Source: an uncultured Shimia sp.
Lineage (GTDB): Bacteria; Pseudomonadota; Alphaproteobacteria; Rhodobacterales; Rhodobacteraceae
Direction of reading: 5' to 3'
DNA length: 36,024 bases
Assembly: GCA_937881735.1 (NCBI GenBank)
Contig: CALGEH010000014.1
Coordinates: 1 to 36,024, forward strand
Under the pieces are notes generated by a model. It was not told where the DNA came from. It saw only the letters and a list, made by a program, of their open reading frames with translations, and made no database searches. Positions 17,587 through 25,232 of the stretch are shown here, piece by piece; positions within the stretch are counted from its first letter, which is position 1, and every line of letters begins with the position of its first letter. A program made the position numbers and the translations under genes.

Positions 17587-18342
17587 TCAGATCGCGAGGT
17601 ATTCGGCGCGAAGCTCTTTGTTTTCCAGAACCTCTTGGGCCGTGCCGTCAAAGACGATCCCGCCTGTGTCGAGAATAACGGCCCGGTCGGCAAGCTCCAA
17701 CGCACGCACGGCGTTTTGCTCTACGAGGATGGTGGTGATGCCCTGCTCCTTGATCACGCGGAGGGTCTTTTCAATTTCGTCCACGATCACCGGGGCGAGG
17801 CCTTCGTATGGCTCATCGAGCAAGAGCACCTTGATGTCGCGCGCCAATGCGCGGGCCAGCGCCAGCATCTGCTGCTCGCCGCCCGAGAGGGTCACACCGT
17901 CTTGTTTGCGGCGCTCCTTGAGACGGGGGAAGAGGTCGTAGATACGGTCCAGTGACCAGCCGATGGGCGGGGCGATCTGGGCCAGTTGCAGGTTCTCCTC
18001 GACCGTGAGGCCGGGGATGATGCGGCGATCTTCTGGCACAAGGCCGATGCCAGCGGCCGAGGCCTCGTGGCTTTTCATCTTGTGCAGCGGTTGGTGGTCC
18101 AGCCAGACTTCGCCGTGGTTCAGCTGTGGATCATCCATCCGCGCGATGGCGCGCAGGGTGGTTGTTTTGCCTGCGCCGTTGCGGCCCAGAAGGGCGAGGA
18201 TTTCGCCCTCATGGACGTTAAAGCTCACGCCTTGGACGATATAGCTTTCGCCGTAATAGGCCTGCATGTCCCAAACGGACAGGAAGGCGGGGGCCGTGGA
18301 GGCCTGGTTGGCGTTCTTCGAGAAGTCGGGTTTGACGTTCAT
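17587..18342 (-). CDS. Branched-chain-amino-acid-type ABC transporter ATPase (LivF-like)
   Basis: A protein of 251 residues, one of two ATPases of the importer encoded here. Motifs: Walker A LLGRNGAGKTTTLRAI, the LivF-style VPEDRRIIPGLTVEENL, signature LSGGEQQMLALARAL, Walker B VLLLDEPYEGLAP and the H-loop-region ILVEQNA. The N-terminal ~20 residues form an extension before the usual LSVWDMQAYYGES start. It belongs to the HAAT (LivF/UrtE/FmdF) group, which serves branched-chain amino acids, urea, short amides or other small acids. Its placement directly before acs suggests a substrate linked to acetyl-CoA metabolism, but this is inference only. Confidence 0.9.
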   Translation of the reverse strand: MNVKPDFSKNANQASTAPAFLSVWDMQAYYGESYIVQGVSFNVHEGEILALLGRNGAGKTTTLRAIARMDDPQLNHGEVWLDHQPLHKMKSHEASAAGIGLVPEDRRIIPGLTVEENLQLAQIAPPIGWSLDRIYDLFPRLKERRKQDGVTLSGGEQQMLALARALARDIKVLLLDEPYEGLAPVIVDEIEKTLRVIKEQGITTILVEQNAVRALELADRAVILDTGGIVFDGTAQEVLENKELRAEYLAI

Positions 18343-18357
18343 TATGTATGTCTCCCG

Positions 18358-18412
18358 GTCCGGGTTTGATCCGGACCCTCATGGTTGGCCGCGAGGCCCC
18401 CGGCGCATGGGC
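18358..18412 (-). other. Two GC-rich hairpins between the livG-like and livF-like genes
   Basis: Within the 91-base gap lie GTCCGG / CCGGAC (18358-18376, 6 bp, 7-base loop) and a CCCCGGC / GCCGGGG-type inverted repeat around 18398-18418. Both are read directly. They may tune relative expression along the operon. No T-run is present. Confidence 0.35.
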
Positions 18413-18433
18413 CGGGGCGCGGTTATGTCTGGC

Positions 18434-19189
18434 TCAGGCGCTTTCGCCCAGATAGGCTTCGCGCACTTTGGGATGGCCTTTGATGTTCTCGGGCGTGTCC
18501 TCGACCAAGGGGCTGCCCTGGGCCAGAACGGTGATCCGCTCGGCCAGAGAGAACACGACATGCATGTCGTGCTCGATGATCGCAATGGTGATGTCGCGCT
18601 CGTCCTTGATCTGTTTCAGCAGGTCGATGGTGTTGTTCGTATCGGCCCGCGCCATGCCCGCCGTTGGCTCATCCAGCAAAAGCAGGCGTGGCTCTTGAGC
18701 AAGGCACATGCCGATCTCAAGGCGGCGCTTGTTGCCCCGGCTCATCGCGGCGGCATGATCGTGGCGTGCATCTGCGAGGTTGAGGCTTTCGAGCATATGC
18801 TCGGCTTGCTCGATCACGCTTTTCTCGCTGCCCACCGCTTCGATCGCATGCATGCGAAATGCGCCATCCCGTTTGGCGAAGATCGGGATCATCATGTTTT
18901 CCAGCACCGTGAGGTCGCTGAAAATCTCCGGTGTCTGGAACACGCGAGAGATGCCCATCTGGTTGATCTCATAGGGTTTGCGCCCCAGCACCGATTGGCC
19001 TTCAAAGCTGACCGACCCGGTGTCGGGGATCAGCTTGCCCACCAGCACGTTAAGCAGGGTCGACTTGCCCGCACCGTTGGGGCCGATGATCGCGTGGACG
19101 GTGTTTTCCGCCACGCTGAGGTTCACATCGCCCAAGGCCTGCAACCCGCCGAAGCGTTTGTTGACGTTTTTGACTTCAAGAATTCCCAT
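18434..19189 (-). CDS. Branched-chain-amino-acid-type ABC transporter ATPase (LivG-like)
   Basis: A protein of 251 residues, the second ATPase of the importer. Walker A is IIGPNGAGKSTLLNVL, the LivG-type region ISRVFQTPEIFSDLTVLENM follows, then AMSRGNKRRLEIGMCLA as a variant signature (SRGNK instead of the usual SGGQ), Walker B LLLLDEPTAGMA and the H-loop region IIEHDMHVV. ATG 19189 is preferred because AAGGAG lies 8 bases upstream. The in-frame GTG at 19195 would be only 2 bases from it. Overlap or close spacing with the permease gene upstream (12 bases) indicates one transcript. The altered signature is seen in some LivG relatives and probably does not destroy activity. Confidence 0.9.
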   Translation of the reverse strand: MGILEVKNVNKRFGGLQALGDVNLSVAENTVHAIIGPNGAGKSTLLNVLVGKLIPDTGSVSFEGQSVLGRKPYEINQMGISRVFQTPEIFSDLTVLENMMIPIFAKRDGAFRMHAIEAVGSEKSVIEQAEHMLESLNLADARHDHAAAMSRGNKRRLEIGMCLAQEPRLLLLDEPTAGMARADTNNTIDLLKQIKDERDITIAIIEHDMHVVFSLAERITVLAQGSPLVEDTPENIKGHPKVREAYLGESA

Positions 19190-19201
19190 CGTCACGTCTC
19201 C

Positions 19202-20398
19202 TTATTCGGCTGGGGTGGATTGAGTGTCTTTGGCATCGGCAGCTTTGCCCTTGCCAAAGAGCCGCGCGATACGCTGTCCGCCCTCGACCAACCCACCGGG
19301 CAGGAAGATCACGACACCCATGAAGATCAGGCCAAGCGTCAGGTGCCAGCCCTTGCCGATGAATGGGTAGACCATCGTCACCATGAGATCCTCGATCCCA
19401 TCAGGCATGAAGGCGAACCATTGATGCAGGATGGTTTCGTTGATCTTGGAGATGATGTTCTCCATGTATTTGATCATGCCAGCGCCCAGAACCGGCCCGA
19501 TGAGCGTGCCTGCGCCGCCGAGGATGGTCATCAGGACCACCTCGCCAGAGGCCGTCCAGAACATCCGCTCAGGACCCACCTGCGTGTCCATTGCCACCAT
19601 CAGGCCACCCGCGAGGCCGGCATACATGCCGGAAATCACGAAGGCGGCGAGGGTGTATGGTTTGGCGTTGAGGCCAGTATAGTTCATCCGGGTATTGTTG
19701 GATTTGATGGCGCGCAACATCATGCCGAAGGGCGAGCGGAAGATGCGGATGCTGAGATAGAAGGCCAGCAGCATCACGATGGCTGCGATGTAGTAGCCTA
19801 CGTTGAAGGTGAACTCCCACGCGCCGAGGGTCAGCTCGTAACTCGATGTCATCTCCAGCCCGAAGAGGTTGGCCCGGCTGATGCCGCCGCCGTCCGGTGC
19901 GCTTTCAAGGATGCGTGCGTCGGTGTTTCTGAGTTGCAGACCTGTCTCACCACCGGTGAGCGGCGTCAGAACCGAATAGGCCATGGCAAACGACATCTGC
20001 GCAAAGGCCAGCGTGAGGATCGAGAAGTAGATCCCCGACCGGCGCAGCGAGATATAACCCACGATCAGCGAGAAGAGCCCGGCGATGATTACCGCCAGCA
20101 CCATCGCGGGGATGATGTTGGTTGTGAGCAGCTTCATCATCCAGATCGCGGCGTAGGATCCGACACCGAGGAAAGCGGCATGTCCGAAGCTGAGATAGCC
20201 CGTGAGGCCAAAGAGGATGTTGAAGCCGATCGCGAAGATCCCGAAGATCACGAAGCGCTGCATCAGGTCAGGGTAGCCCGCGTTGAACTGCGCCATCGCG
20301 CTGCCTTCGGGGAAGGGGTTCAGGATGAAGGGTGCCAGCATCGTCAGGGCGACGACCAGCATCAGCAAAGAGAAGTCTTTTTTGGTAAGTCCAAGCAT
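19202..20398 (-). CDS. Branched-chain-amino-acid-type ABC transporter permease (LivM-like)
   Basis: A protein of 398 residues with about 10 membrane helices, the second permease of the importer. The family block [18 protein letters not shown] is present near residue 67, followed by the LivM-type [18 protein letters not shown] loop that contacts the ATPases and [15 protein letters not shown] in the C-terminal half. An inserted polar loop (about residues 130-180, including the NTDARI and ILESAPDGG parts) lengthens the periplasmic side relative to classic LivM. The tail of ~25 residues is charged. It lies 3 bases after the LivH-like gene, so the two permeases are co-translated. Confidence 0.9.
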   Translation of the reverse strand: MLGLTKKDFSLLMLVVALTMLAPFILNPFPEGSAMAQFNAGYPDLMQRFVIFGIFAIGFNILFGLTGYLSFGHAAFLGVGSYAAIWMMKLLTTNIIPAMVLAVIIAGLFSLIVGYISLRRSGIYFSILTLAFAQMSFAMAYSVLTPLTGGETGLQLRNTDARILESAPDGGGISRANLFGLEMTSSYELTLGAWEFTFNVGYYIAAIVMLLAFYLSIRIFRSPFGMMLRAIKSNNTRMNYTGLNAKPYTLAAFVISGMYAGLAGGLMVAMDTQVGPERMFWTASGEVVLMTILGGAGTLIGPVLGAGMIKYMENIISKINETILHQWFAFMPDGIEDLMVTMVYPFIGKGWHLTLGLIFMGVVIFLPGGLVEGGQRIARLFGKGKAADAKDTQSTPAE

Positions 20399-20401
20399 GG
20401 C

Positions 20402-21433
20402 TTATTCCTCCATCACGCCCTTGCGGCCCATAAGGCCACGCGGACGGGTAAGCAGAATGATGATGGCGACCAGATAGATGATGATCTGGTTGAGGCCCGG
20501 CAGCGTCTCAAGAACGATGGCCATGGAGGCGAAGCTCTCCAAGATGCCCAGAAGGAACCCGGCAAGCACGGCGCCCGGAAGCGATCCCATGCCGCCGACG
20601 ACGACCACGACGAAGCTGAGGACCAGGAAGTCCATGCCCATATGGTAATTCGGCGAGTTGATGGGCGTATACATCACCCCCGCTAGTCCTGCGACAGCGG
20701 CCGCGATGCCGAACATGATGGTAAAGCGCTTGTCGATATTGATGCCAAGCAGGCCCACCGTCTCGCGGTCGGCCATCCCGGCCCGCACCACCATCCCGAA
20801 GGTGGTGAACTGCAAGAAGGCAAAGACCGCGCCGATGATGAGGGCCGCAAATCCGAAATAGACGAGCCGCCAGTAGGGGTAGATGATCGTTTGTGGATCA
20901 AACCCTACGAGGGCACCGAAATCAAATGACCCTGCAAATGCTGCGGGCGCGGGGGTGGGGATCGGGTTTGCGCCGTAGAAGTATTTGATGATTTCCTGAA
21001 GCACGATGGCAAGGCCGAACGTCACGAGGATCTGGTCCGCGTGGGGGCGCTTGTAGAAGTGCTTGATGAGGCCACGCTCCATAATCACCCCGATGAGGAT
21101 CATGACGGGAATGGCGAAGAGGATCGACAGGGGCACCGACCAATCGATGATCGCCTCGCCCGCCGCTTGGCCGAAGATGTCGTAAATATAGGGCACATCG
21201 ACCTTGAGCGGGTTGCCGAGGAAGTCGGTCTGCGTCTCGTCGATCACCGTATAGCTCATGCTGAAGATACGGCTGAGCGTGACGGCACAGAACGCACCGA
21301 TCATGAATAGGGCACCATGGGCGAAGTTCACAACCCCAAGGGTGCCGAAAATCAGGGTCAGACCAAGCGCGATAAGCGCGTAGGCGCTGCCCTTGTCCAA
21401 ACCGTTCAGAATTTGCAGGAGTATTGCGTCCAT
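20402..21433 (-). CDS. Branched-chain-amino-acid-type ABC transporter permease (LivH-like)
   Basis: A protein of 343 residues, the first permease of the importer, starting MDAILLQILNGLDKGSAYAL. It has 8-9 hydrophobic segments, the LivH motif GLTLIFGTLGVVNFAHGALF near residue 30, and the ATPase-contact loop FTTFGMVVRAGMADRETVGL. A polar insertion of ~45 residues between helices 2 and 3 (about residues 61-95, after the SRIFSMSYTVI stretch) is longer than in E. coli LivH. ATG 21433 fits family starts; a longer frame to 21487 adds 18 residues without similarity. A strong hairpin lies between it and the upstream binding-protein gene. Confidence 0.9.
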   Translation of the reverse strand: MDAILLQILNGLDKGSAYALIALGLTLIFGTLGVVNFAHGALFMIGAFCAVTLSRIFSMSYTVIDETQTDFLGNPLKVDVPYIYDIFGQAAGEAIIDWSVPLSILFAIPVMILIGVIMERGLIKHFYKRPHADQILVTFGLAIVLQEIIKYFYGANPIPTPAPAAFAGSFDFGALVGFDPQTIIYPYWRLVYFGFAALIIGAVFAFLQFTTFGMVVRAGMADRETVGLLGINIDKRFTIMFGIAAAVAGLAGVMYTPINSPNYHMGMDFLVLSFVVVVVGGMGSLPGAVLAGFLLGILESFASMAIVLETLPGLNQIIIYLVAIIILLTRPRGLMGRKGVMEE

Positions 21434-21544
21434 GTCGTGTCCCACCTTGTCAGGTTGCGCTCCGGAAGGAAGTTTCCGGCAAAGCATATGGCGCCCGCCC
21501 CAAAATGAGGAGCGCCATGTCTGCGTGTTTTATGGAAGTGCGTT

Positions 21545-21568
21545 AAGGCCGCCCCGAGGGGCGGCCTT
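21545..21568 (-). terminator. Attenuator-like hairpin between binding-protein gene and livH-like gene
   Basis: A perfect inverted repeat AAGGCCGCCCC / GGGGCGGCCTT (about 10 bp of usable stem with a tetraloop) begins 8 bases after the binding-protein stop on the minus strand. Such hairpins commonly stabilise the binding-protein message and reduce read-through into the permease genes, giving excess binding protein. No T-run follows. Confidence 0.55.
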
Positions 21569-21576
21569 GCAGCAGA

Positions 21577-22947
21577 TCAGGCGCCGGCGTTGCAGCTGCC
21601 CAGTGTCGCCTCGGCACCGCCCATTTGGGGGTGATCGGGAGCGTACATGACTTGATCGACCGGTGTGACTTCGACGATTTCGACGAGGTCGAATTCGTTC
21701 TCGGGGTCTTCTTTACCCTTCACGACGACAACGTCCTTGAAGCACTGGTGATCCGCGCCACGATAGAGCGTCGGGCCGTTGCCCATTCCGTCGAATTCGA
21801 AATCCTTCAGAGCTTCGCCAACCGCACATGGGTTGAACGAGCCTGCGCGTTCCACGGCATCTGCATAGAGCAGGGCCTGAACATAGCCGGTATGTGCGGC
21901 CTGGCTGGGCGGGAAGCCATACTTCTCGCCAAAGGATTGCACGAACGCGTTGGTGCCAGTGTAGCGCGCGCCGAGCTGGTTTTCGAGTTTCCAGTCCCAG
22001 TTTTGCGAGCCAAAGATGCCCTTCACGTTTTCGCCCGCACCGCGCGCCATAAGCTCGGAGTAGAGCGGCACAACGATTTCGAACTTCTTGCCGTTCACTT
22101 CCAGATCGCGCAGGCCAAACTGCACGGCGTTGGTCAGCGAGTTGACCATGTTGCCGCCGTAGTGGTTCAGAACCAGAACATCGGCACCCGATTGGAGAAC
22201 TGGCGCGATATAGGCGCTGAAGTCCGTGGCTGTGAGCGGGGTCAGAACGGTTTCGACTGTTTCCCAGCCCATGGCCTCGGTTGAGGTGCGCACGGCTTCT
22301 TCCGTGGTGTAGCCCCAGTTGTAGTCCGCGGTCAGGTGGTATGCCTTGCGGTCGGTGCCGTAGGCATTGGCCAGAACCGGCGCGAGGGCCGCGCCCGACA
22401 TGTAGGAGTTGAAGAAATGGCGGAAGCCATTGGCCTTGCGGTCTTTGCCGGTCGTGTCGTTCGAGTGCGTGAGACCGGACATGAAGATGATGCCTGCCTC
22501 TTGGCAAAGCGCCTGCACAGCCACGGCCACACCGGAGGAAGATCCGCCAGTCACCATCACGGCGCCGTCTTTTTCGATCATCGACTTCGCCGAGGCGCGT
22601 GCCGCATCGGATTTGGTCTGCGTGTCGCCTGTGACATACTGGACTTTCTTGCCCATGATGCCGTTGCCTTGCAGCGCTTTGGACGTGAACGTGTTCAGCA
22701 TCCCGCCATCGCCTTCACCGTTCAGGTGCTCGACGGCCAGTTTGTAGGCGCGCAGCTGATCCCCGCCCTCATCGGCATAGGGGCCGGACTGTGGCACGTT
22801 GAAACCGAGTGTGACTGTGTCGCCGGTTGGCTCGTTGGTGTGCGCGGCAGCGGACCCTGCGGTGAAAATCGTCGGAGCGGCGAGGCCGGCGCCGGCGATC
22901 GCACTGGTCTTCAGCAGACCACGACGCGTGAAGCGTGAATTGGACAT
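21577..22947 (-). CDS. ABC transporter periplasmic substrate-binding protein (Tat-exported, Leu/amide/urea type)
   Basis: A protein of 456 residues that captures the substrate in the periplasm and delivers it to the LivHM-type permeases. It begins with a twin-arginine signal (FTRRGLLKTSAIAGAGLAAP, then an Ala-rich cleavage region near GSAAAH). The mature part is a type I periplasmic-binding fold: LGFNVPQSGPYADEGGDQLR, then GVAVAVQALCQEAGIIFMSG. ATG 22947 is chosen because GGGAGG sits 6 bases upstream; ATG 22953 would touch it. First gene of the ABC-acs transcript, with the promoter in the 216-base region shared with the ScfR-type regulator. Substrate unknown. Confidence 0.87.
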   Translation of the reverse strand: MSNSRFTRRGLLKTSAIAGAGLAAPTIFTAGSAAAHTNEPTGDTVTLGFNVPQSGPYADEGGDQLRAYKLAVEHLNGEGDGGMLNTFTSKALQGNGIMGKKVQYVTGDTQTKSDAARASAKSMIEKDGAVMVTGGSSSGVAVAVQALCQEAGIIFMSGLTHSNDTTGKDRKANGFRHFFNSYMSGAALAPVLANAYGTDRKAYHLTADYNWGYTTEEAVRTSTEAMGWETVETVLTPLTATDFSAYIAPVLQSGADVLVLNHYGGNMVNSLTNAVQFGLRDLEVNGKKFEIVVPLYSELMARGAGENVKGIFGSQNWDWKLENQLGARYTGTNAFVQSFGEKYGFPPSQAAHTGYVQALLYADAVERAGSFNPCAVGEALKDFEFDGMGNGPTLYRGADHQCFKDVVVVKGKEDPENEFDLVEIVEVTPVDQVMYAPDHPQMGGAEATLGSCNAGA

Positions 22948-23007
22948 TAACATCCTCCCGTTTGAATGACCCAAGCGACGCCTCCCAGCGCAGCTCAGAT
23001 GGCACTA

Positions 23008-23114
23008 TTGTGCAAATGCCTTATGCCACGGGATAAGAAAACTTCTCAACAAGCGCCTTTGGCAAAACAATATTTTTGTCAAAAAATAAACAGAACCGAC
23101 ATATAGTTTGTAAA
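23008..23114. promoter_or_regulatory. Divergent control region with repeated TTTG-CAAA-like elements
   Basis: The AT-rich gap between the binding-protein gene and the ScfR-type regulator contains TTGTGCAAA (23008-23016), TTTGGCAAA (23058-23066), TTTGTCAAA (23075-23083) and TTTGTAAA (23107-23114). ScfR-family regulators (RamB, PccR) are known to bind TTTGCAAA-type sequences, often in pairs. These elements are therefore candidate operators for the adjacent regulator, acting on the ABC-acs operon and on itself. The repeats are seen; the binding is inferred. Confidence 0.45.
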
Positions 23115-23163
23115 TAAGTTTCTAAGCCGTTACCAAGAGCGTTGAATCTGCAAGGGAAATGGC

Positions 23164-24471
23164 GTGTCTGAAAGTGCAATCACCGGAACGCGCATCCGCG
23201 AGCGGCGGCAGGCCTTGGGCCTCAAGCAGAGCGCATTGGCCGCAAGTGCCGGGATCTCGCCCTCCTATCTCAACCTCATCGAGCATAATCGGCGCAGAAT
23301 CGGCGGGAAAATCCTGCTCAGGCTGGCAGAGGCGCTGGATGTGGAGCCTCAGGCGCTGAGCCAAGGGGCCGAGGCCGCGCTGATCGCAGGCCTGCGCGAG
23401 GCGGCGGGCGACGGCTGCGGCGCGCCCGAGCTTGCACGTCTGGAAGAGTTCATCGGGCGGTTTCCCGGCTGGGCGACACTGATGCTGGCGCAGTTTCGCG
23501 AGGGGCAGGAACGCGCGCAGATGGTGCAGACCCTGACCGACCGTCTGGCGCATGACCCGCATCTTGCGGCCTCCATCCATGAGGTGATCTCGGTCGTGAC
23601 CGCTATCCGCTCCACCGCCGCGATCCTGGTGGAAACCGAAAAGCTGGAGCCCGCATGGCAGGCGCGCTTTCACCGAAATATCAACGAGGACAGTCAGCGT
23701 CTGGCCGAGGGCGCCACGTCGCTGGTGCGTTACCTCGATGCGGCACCCGGGCAGGAAGTGTCGGGTGTCCGTTCGCCTCAGGATGAGGTTGACCTCTTTC
23801 TGGAGGCGCATGGCTTTCACTTTGCCACCATCGAAGCGGGCGGGGTGGGCGCGATTGATGATCTTTTGGCGGCATCTGACGTTCTTAGCCTGCCTGCATC
23901 CGCGTTGATGGTGCGTGGCTTGCTTGAGCGGTATGCGGCGGACGCAGCACGTCTTCCGCTTGGGGTCTTGGTTGAGGCGCTGGCGGAGCTTGGCCCGGAC
24001 CCCGCTGCGCTGGCCCAGCGGTTTGGTACGGATTTGCCCTGCATCCTGCGCCGCCTGGGGATGTTGCCGCCTGAGAATGTCGGGCCGGTCGGGCTGGTGA
24101 TCGTCGACGGCTCTGGTGCGATTTTGCTGGCGCGGGCGATAGATGGGTTTTCGGTGTCACGCATGGGCGGGACATGCCCACTTTGGCCTGTTTTTCGCGT
24201 GCTGGCACAACCCGGCGTGCCGCTGCGAATGGAGCTTGTGCAAGCCTCGCGAGATGCGCGCCCGGTCACTGCGCTGGCCATCACCGAGCCGCTCGGCCCC
24301 CCTGATTTCAACGCACCGCCCTTGGTACGCGCCTCTATGCTGCTCTTGCCGGGGGCGGAAGGCGCGGAACCTGCGGCGGTGGGCACGAGCTGCCGGATCT
24401 GCCCGATTGCGGTATGCGCCGCGCGGCGCGAGCCGTCGATCCTCAGCGAGGCGGCGAGCGCCGAGGCGTGA
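23164..24471 (+). CDS. Short-chain fatty acyl-CoA regulator (ScfR/PccR/RamB family)
   Basis: A protein of 435 residues. The N-terminal XRE-type helix-turn-helix (about residues 8-65) shows IRERRQALGLKQSALAASAG and SYLNLIEHNRRRIGG. The middle resembles the IrrE-like region of this family but lacks any HExxH zinc motif. The C-terminal domain (DUF2083-like) ends with the cysteine-rich GTSCRICPIAVCAARR, typical of ScfR proteins. Family members sense short-chain acyl-CoAs and control acetate, propionate or glyoxylate-cycle genes. It starts with GTG 23164 preceded by AGGGA and is divergent from the ABC-acs operon, its likely target. It is somewhat shorter than most relatives. The ligand cannot be told. 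Confidence 0.85.
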   Translation: MSESAITGTRIRERRQALGLKQSALAASAGISPSYLNLIEHNRRRIGGKILLRLAEALDVEPQALSQGAEAALIAGLREAAGDGCGAPELARLEEFIGRFPGWATLMLAQFREGQERAQMVQTLTDRLAHDPHLAASIHEVISVVTAIRSTAAILVETEKLEPAWQARFHRNINEDSQRLAEGATSLVRYLDAAPGQEVSGVRSPQDEVDLFLEAHGFHFATIEAGGVGAIDDLLAASDVLSLPASALMVRGLLERYAADAARLPLGVLVEALAELGPDPAALAQRFGTDLPCILRRLGMLPPENVGPVGLVIVDGSGAILLARAIDGFSVSRMGGTCPLWPVFRVLAQPGVPLRMELVQASRDARPVTALAITEPLGPPDFNAPPLVRASMLLLPGAEGAEPAAVGTSCRICPIAVCAARREPSILSEAASAEA

Positions 24472-24488
24472 CGCGCCCGAGCAAGGCT

Positions 24489-24517
24489 TTGACAGCGCGG
24501 CCCGCAGCCTTGATAGT
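24489..24517 (+). promoter_or_regulatory. Candidate promoter for the receiver/kinase operon
   Basis: A consensus -35 TTGACA (24489-24494) and GATAGT (24512-24517) are separated by 17 bases, ending about 60 bases before the receiver gene start. This suggests that the receiver, small membrane protein and symporter-kinase genes have their own promoter, apart from the ScfR-type gene. Read from sequence; activity is inferred. Confidence 0.5.
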
Positions 24518-24579
24518 AACGTATCCGGCCTGTGCGCAGGCACGCGGATGCGATTTGAACCGGAGGGGAGGCCGGCCAA

Positions 24580-24948
24580 ATGGGCAAGCTTGTTTTGCTG
24601 ATCGAGGACGAGCCGAACATCATTGAGGCGATCAGCTTCATCCTGTCGCGTGACGGATGGGAGGTGAAAACCCATTCCAACGGCCATGATGCGATGGACG
24701 TGGTCCGCGCGCGCCGCCCCGATCTGGTGATCCTTGACGTTATGCTGCCTGGGCGCAGCGGGTTTGACCTGCTGGGTGACATCCGCGGCGATGCGGCGCT
24801 GGAGGCGCTTCCCGTGCTGATGCTGACCGCGCGGGGCCAGCGCAAGGACCGCGAGATGGCCGAGGCCGCGGGCGTGAACCGTTACATGACCAAGCCCTTT
24901 TCCAATGCCGATGTGTTGGAGGCTGTGCGCGATCTGGTGCGCGAATGA
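24580..24948 (+). CDS. Stand-alone response-regulator receiver protein
   Basis: A protein of 122 residues consisting only of a CheY-like receiver domain. The acidic pocket is Glu9/Asp10, the phospho-acceptor is Asp53 (LVILDVMLPGRSG), the switch Thr is in MLTARG and the conserved Lys in TKPFS. There is no DNA-binding output domain. ATG 24580 is preceded by GGAGGGGAGG some 14-22 bases upstream and GAGGCCGG closer in. Its stop overlaps the next gene's start (ATGA), and the symporter-type kinase follows, so it is very likely that kinase's partner. In the related CrbS/CrbR system the regulator carries a LuxR-type DNA-binding domain, which is absent here. Output must go through another protein. Confidence 0.9.
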   Translation: MGKLVLLIEDEPNIIEAISFILSRDGWEVKTHSNGHDAMDVVRARRPDLVILDVMLPGRSGFDLLGDIRGDAALEALPVLMLTARGQRKDREMAEAAGVNRYMTKPFSNADVLEAVRDLVRE

Positions 24949-25232
24949 AGCCTGCGAAATCTGTCTTTCTTGAGCGGCGCAGCTATCGGCGTAGGCGCAT
25001 GGGCGATGCGGCTGTGTTGCTGCCGCTTTTCGGCACGGTTCTGTTGTTGATACCGCTCCTTTGGCAATCGGCCGAGGGTGGCGCGCGGACCACCGATGTG
25101 ATGCTTTACATCTTTGGCGTCTGGGCGCTTTTGGCGGGGCTTGCGCGGTTGGTTTCGGGGTATCTGGAGGTTGGACCGGCTGCGGGCACTGAGGAGGGGG
25201 TGGTGGAGCCTTCCCATGAGGGCCCCGGCTGA
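24945..25232 (+). CDS. Small two-helix membrane protein between receiver and symporter-kinase
   Basis: A protein of 95 residues of unknown function. After a basic N-terminus (ERRSYRRRRMG) come two hydrophobic segments: AAVLLPLFGTVLLLIPLLW (about residues 22-40) and VMLYIFGVWALLAGLARLV (about residues 52-70). A polar, acidic tail follows. The basic N-terminus suggests both termini are cytoplasmic. It is translationally coupled on both sides (ATGA with the receiver gene, TGATG with the kinase gene), so it is made in step with them. This points to a subunit or accessory of the symporter-kinase, by analogy with small subunits found beside solute symporters. That role is inference. Confidence 0.75.
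   Translation: MKPAKSVFLERRSYRRRRMGDAAVLLPLFGTVLLLIPLLWQSAEGGARTTDVMLYIFGVWALLAGLARLVSGYLEVGPAAGTEEGVVEPSHEGPG

Noticed and set aside
18266-20686. An 806-codon open frame on the plus strand, antisense to the ABC genes
   Set aside because: The minus strand carries clear LivF, LivG and LivM genes here. The antisense frame is His/Asp/Gln-rich without any family motif, as expected for a shadow in GC-rich DNA.
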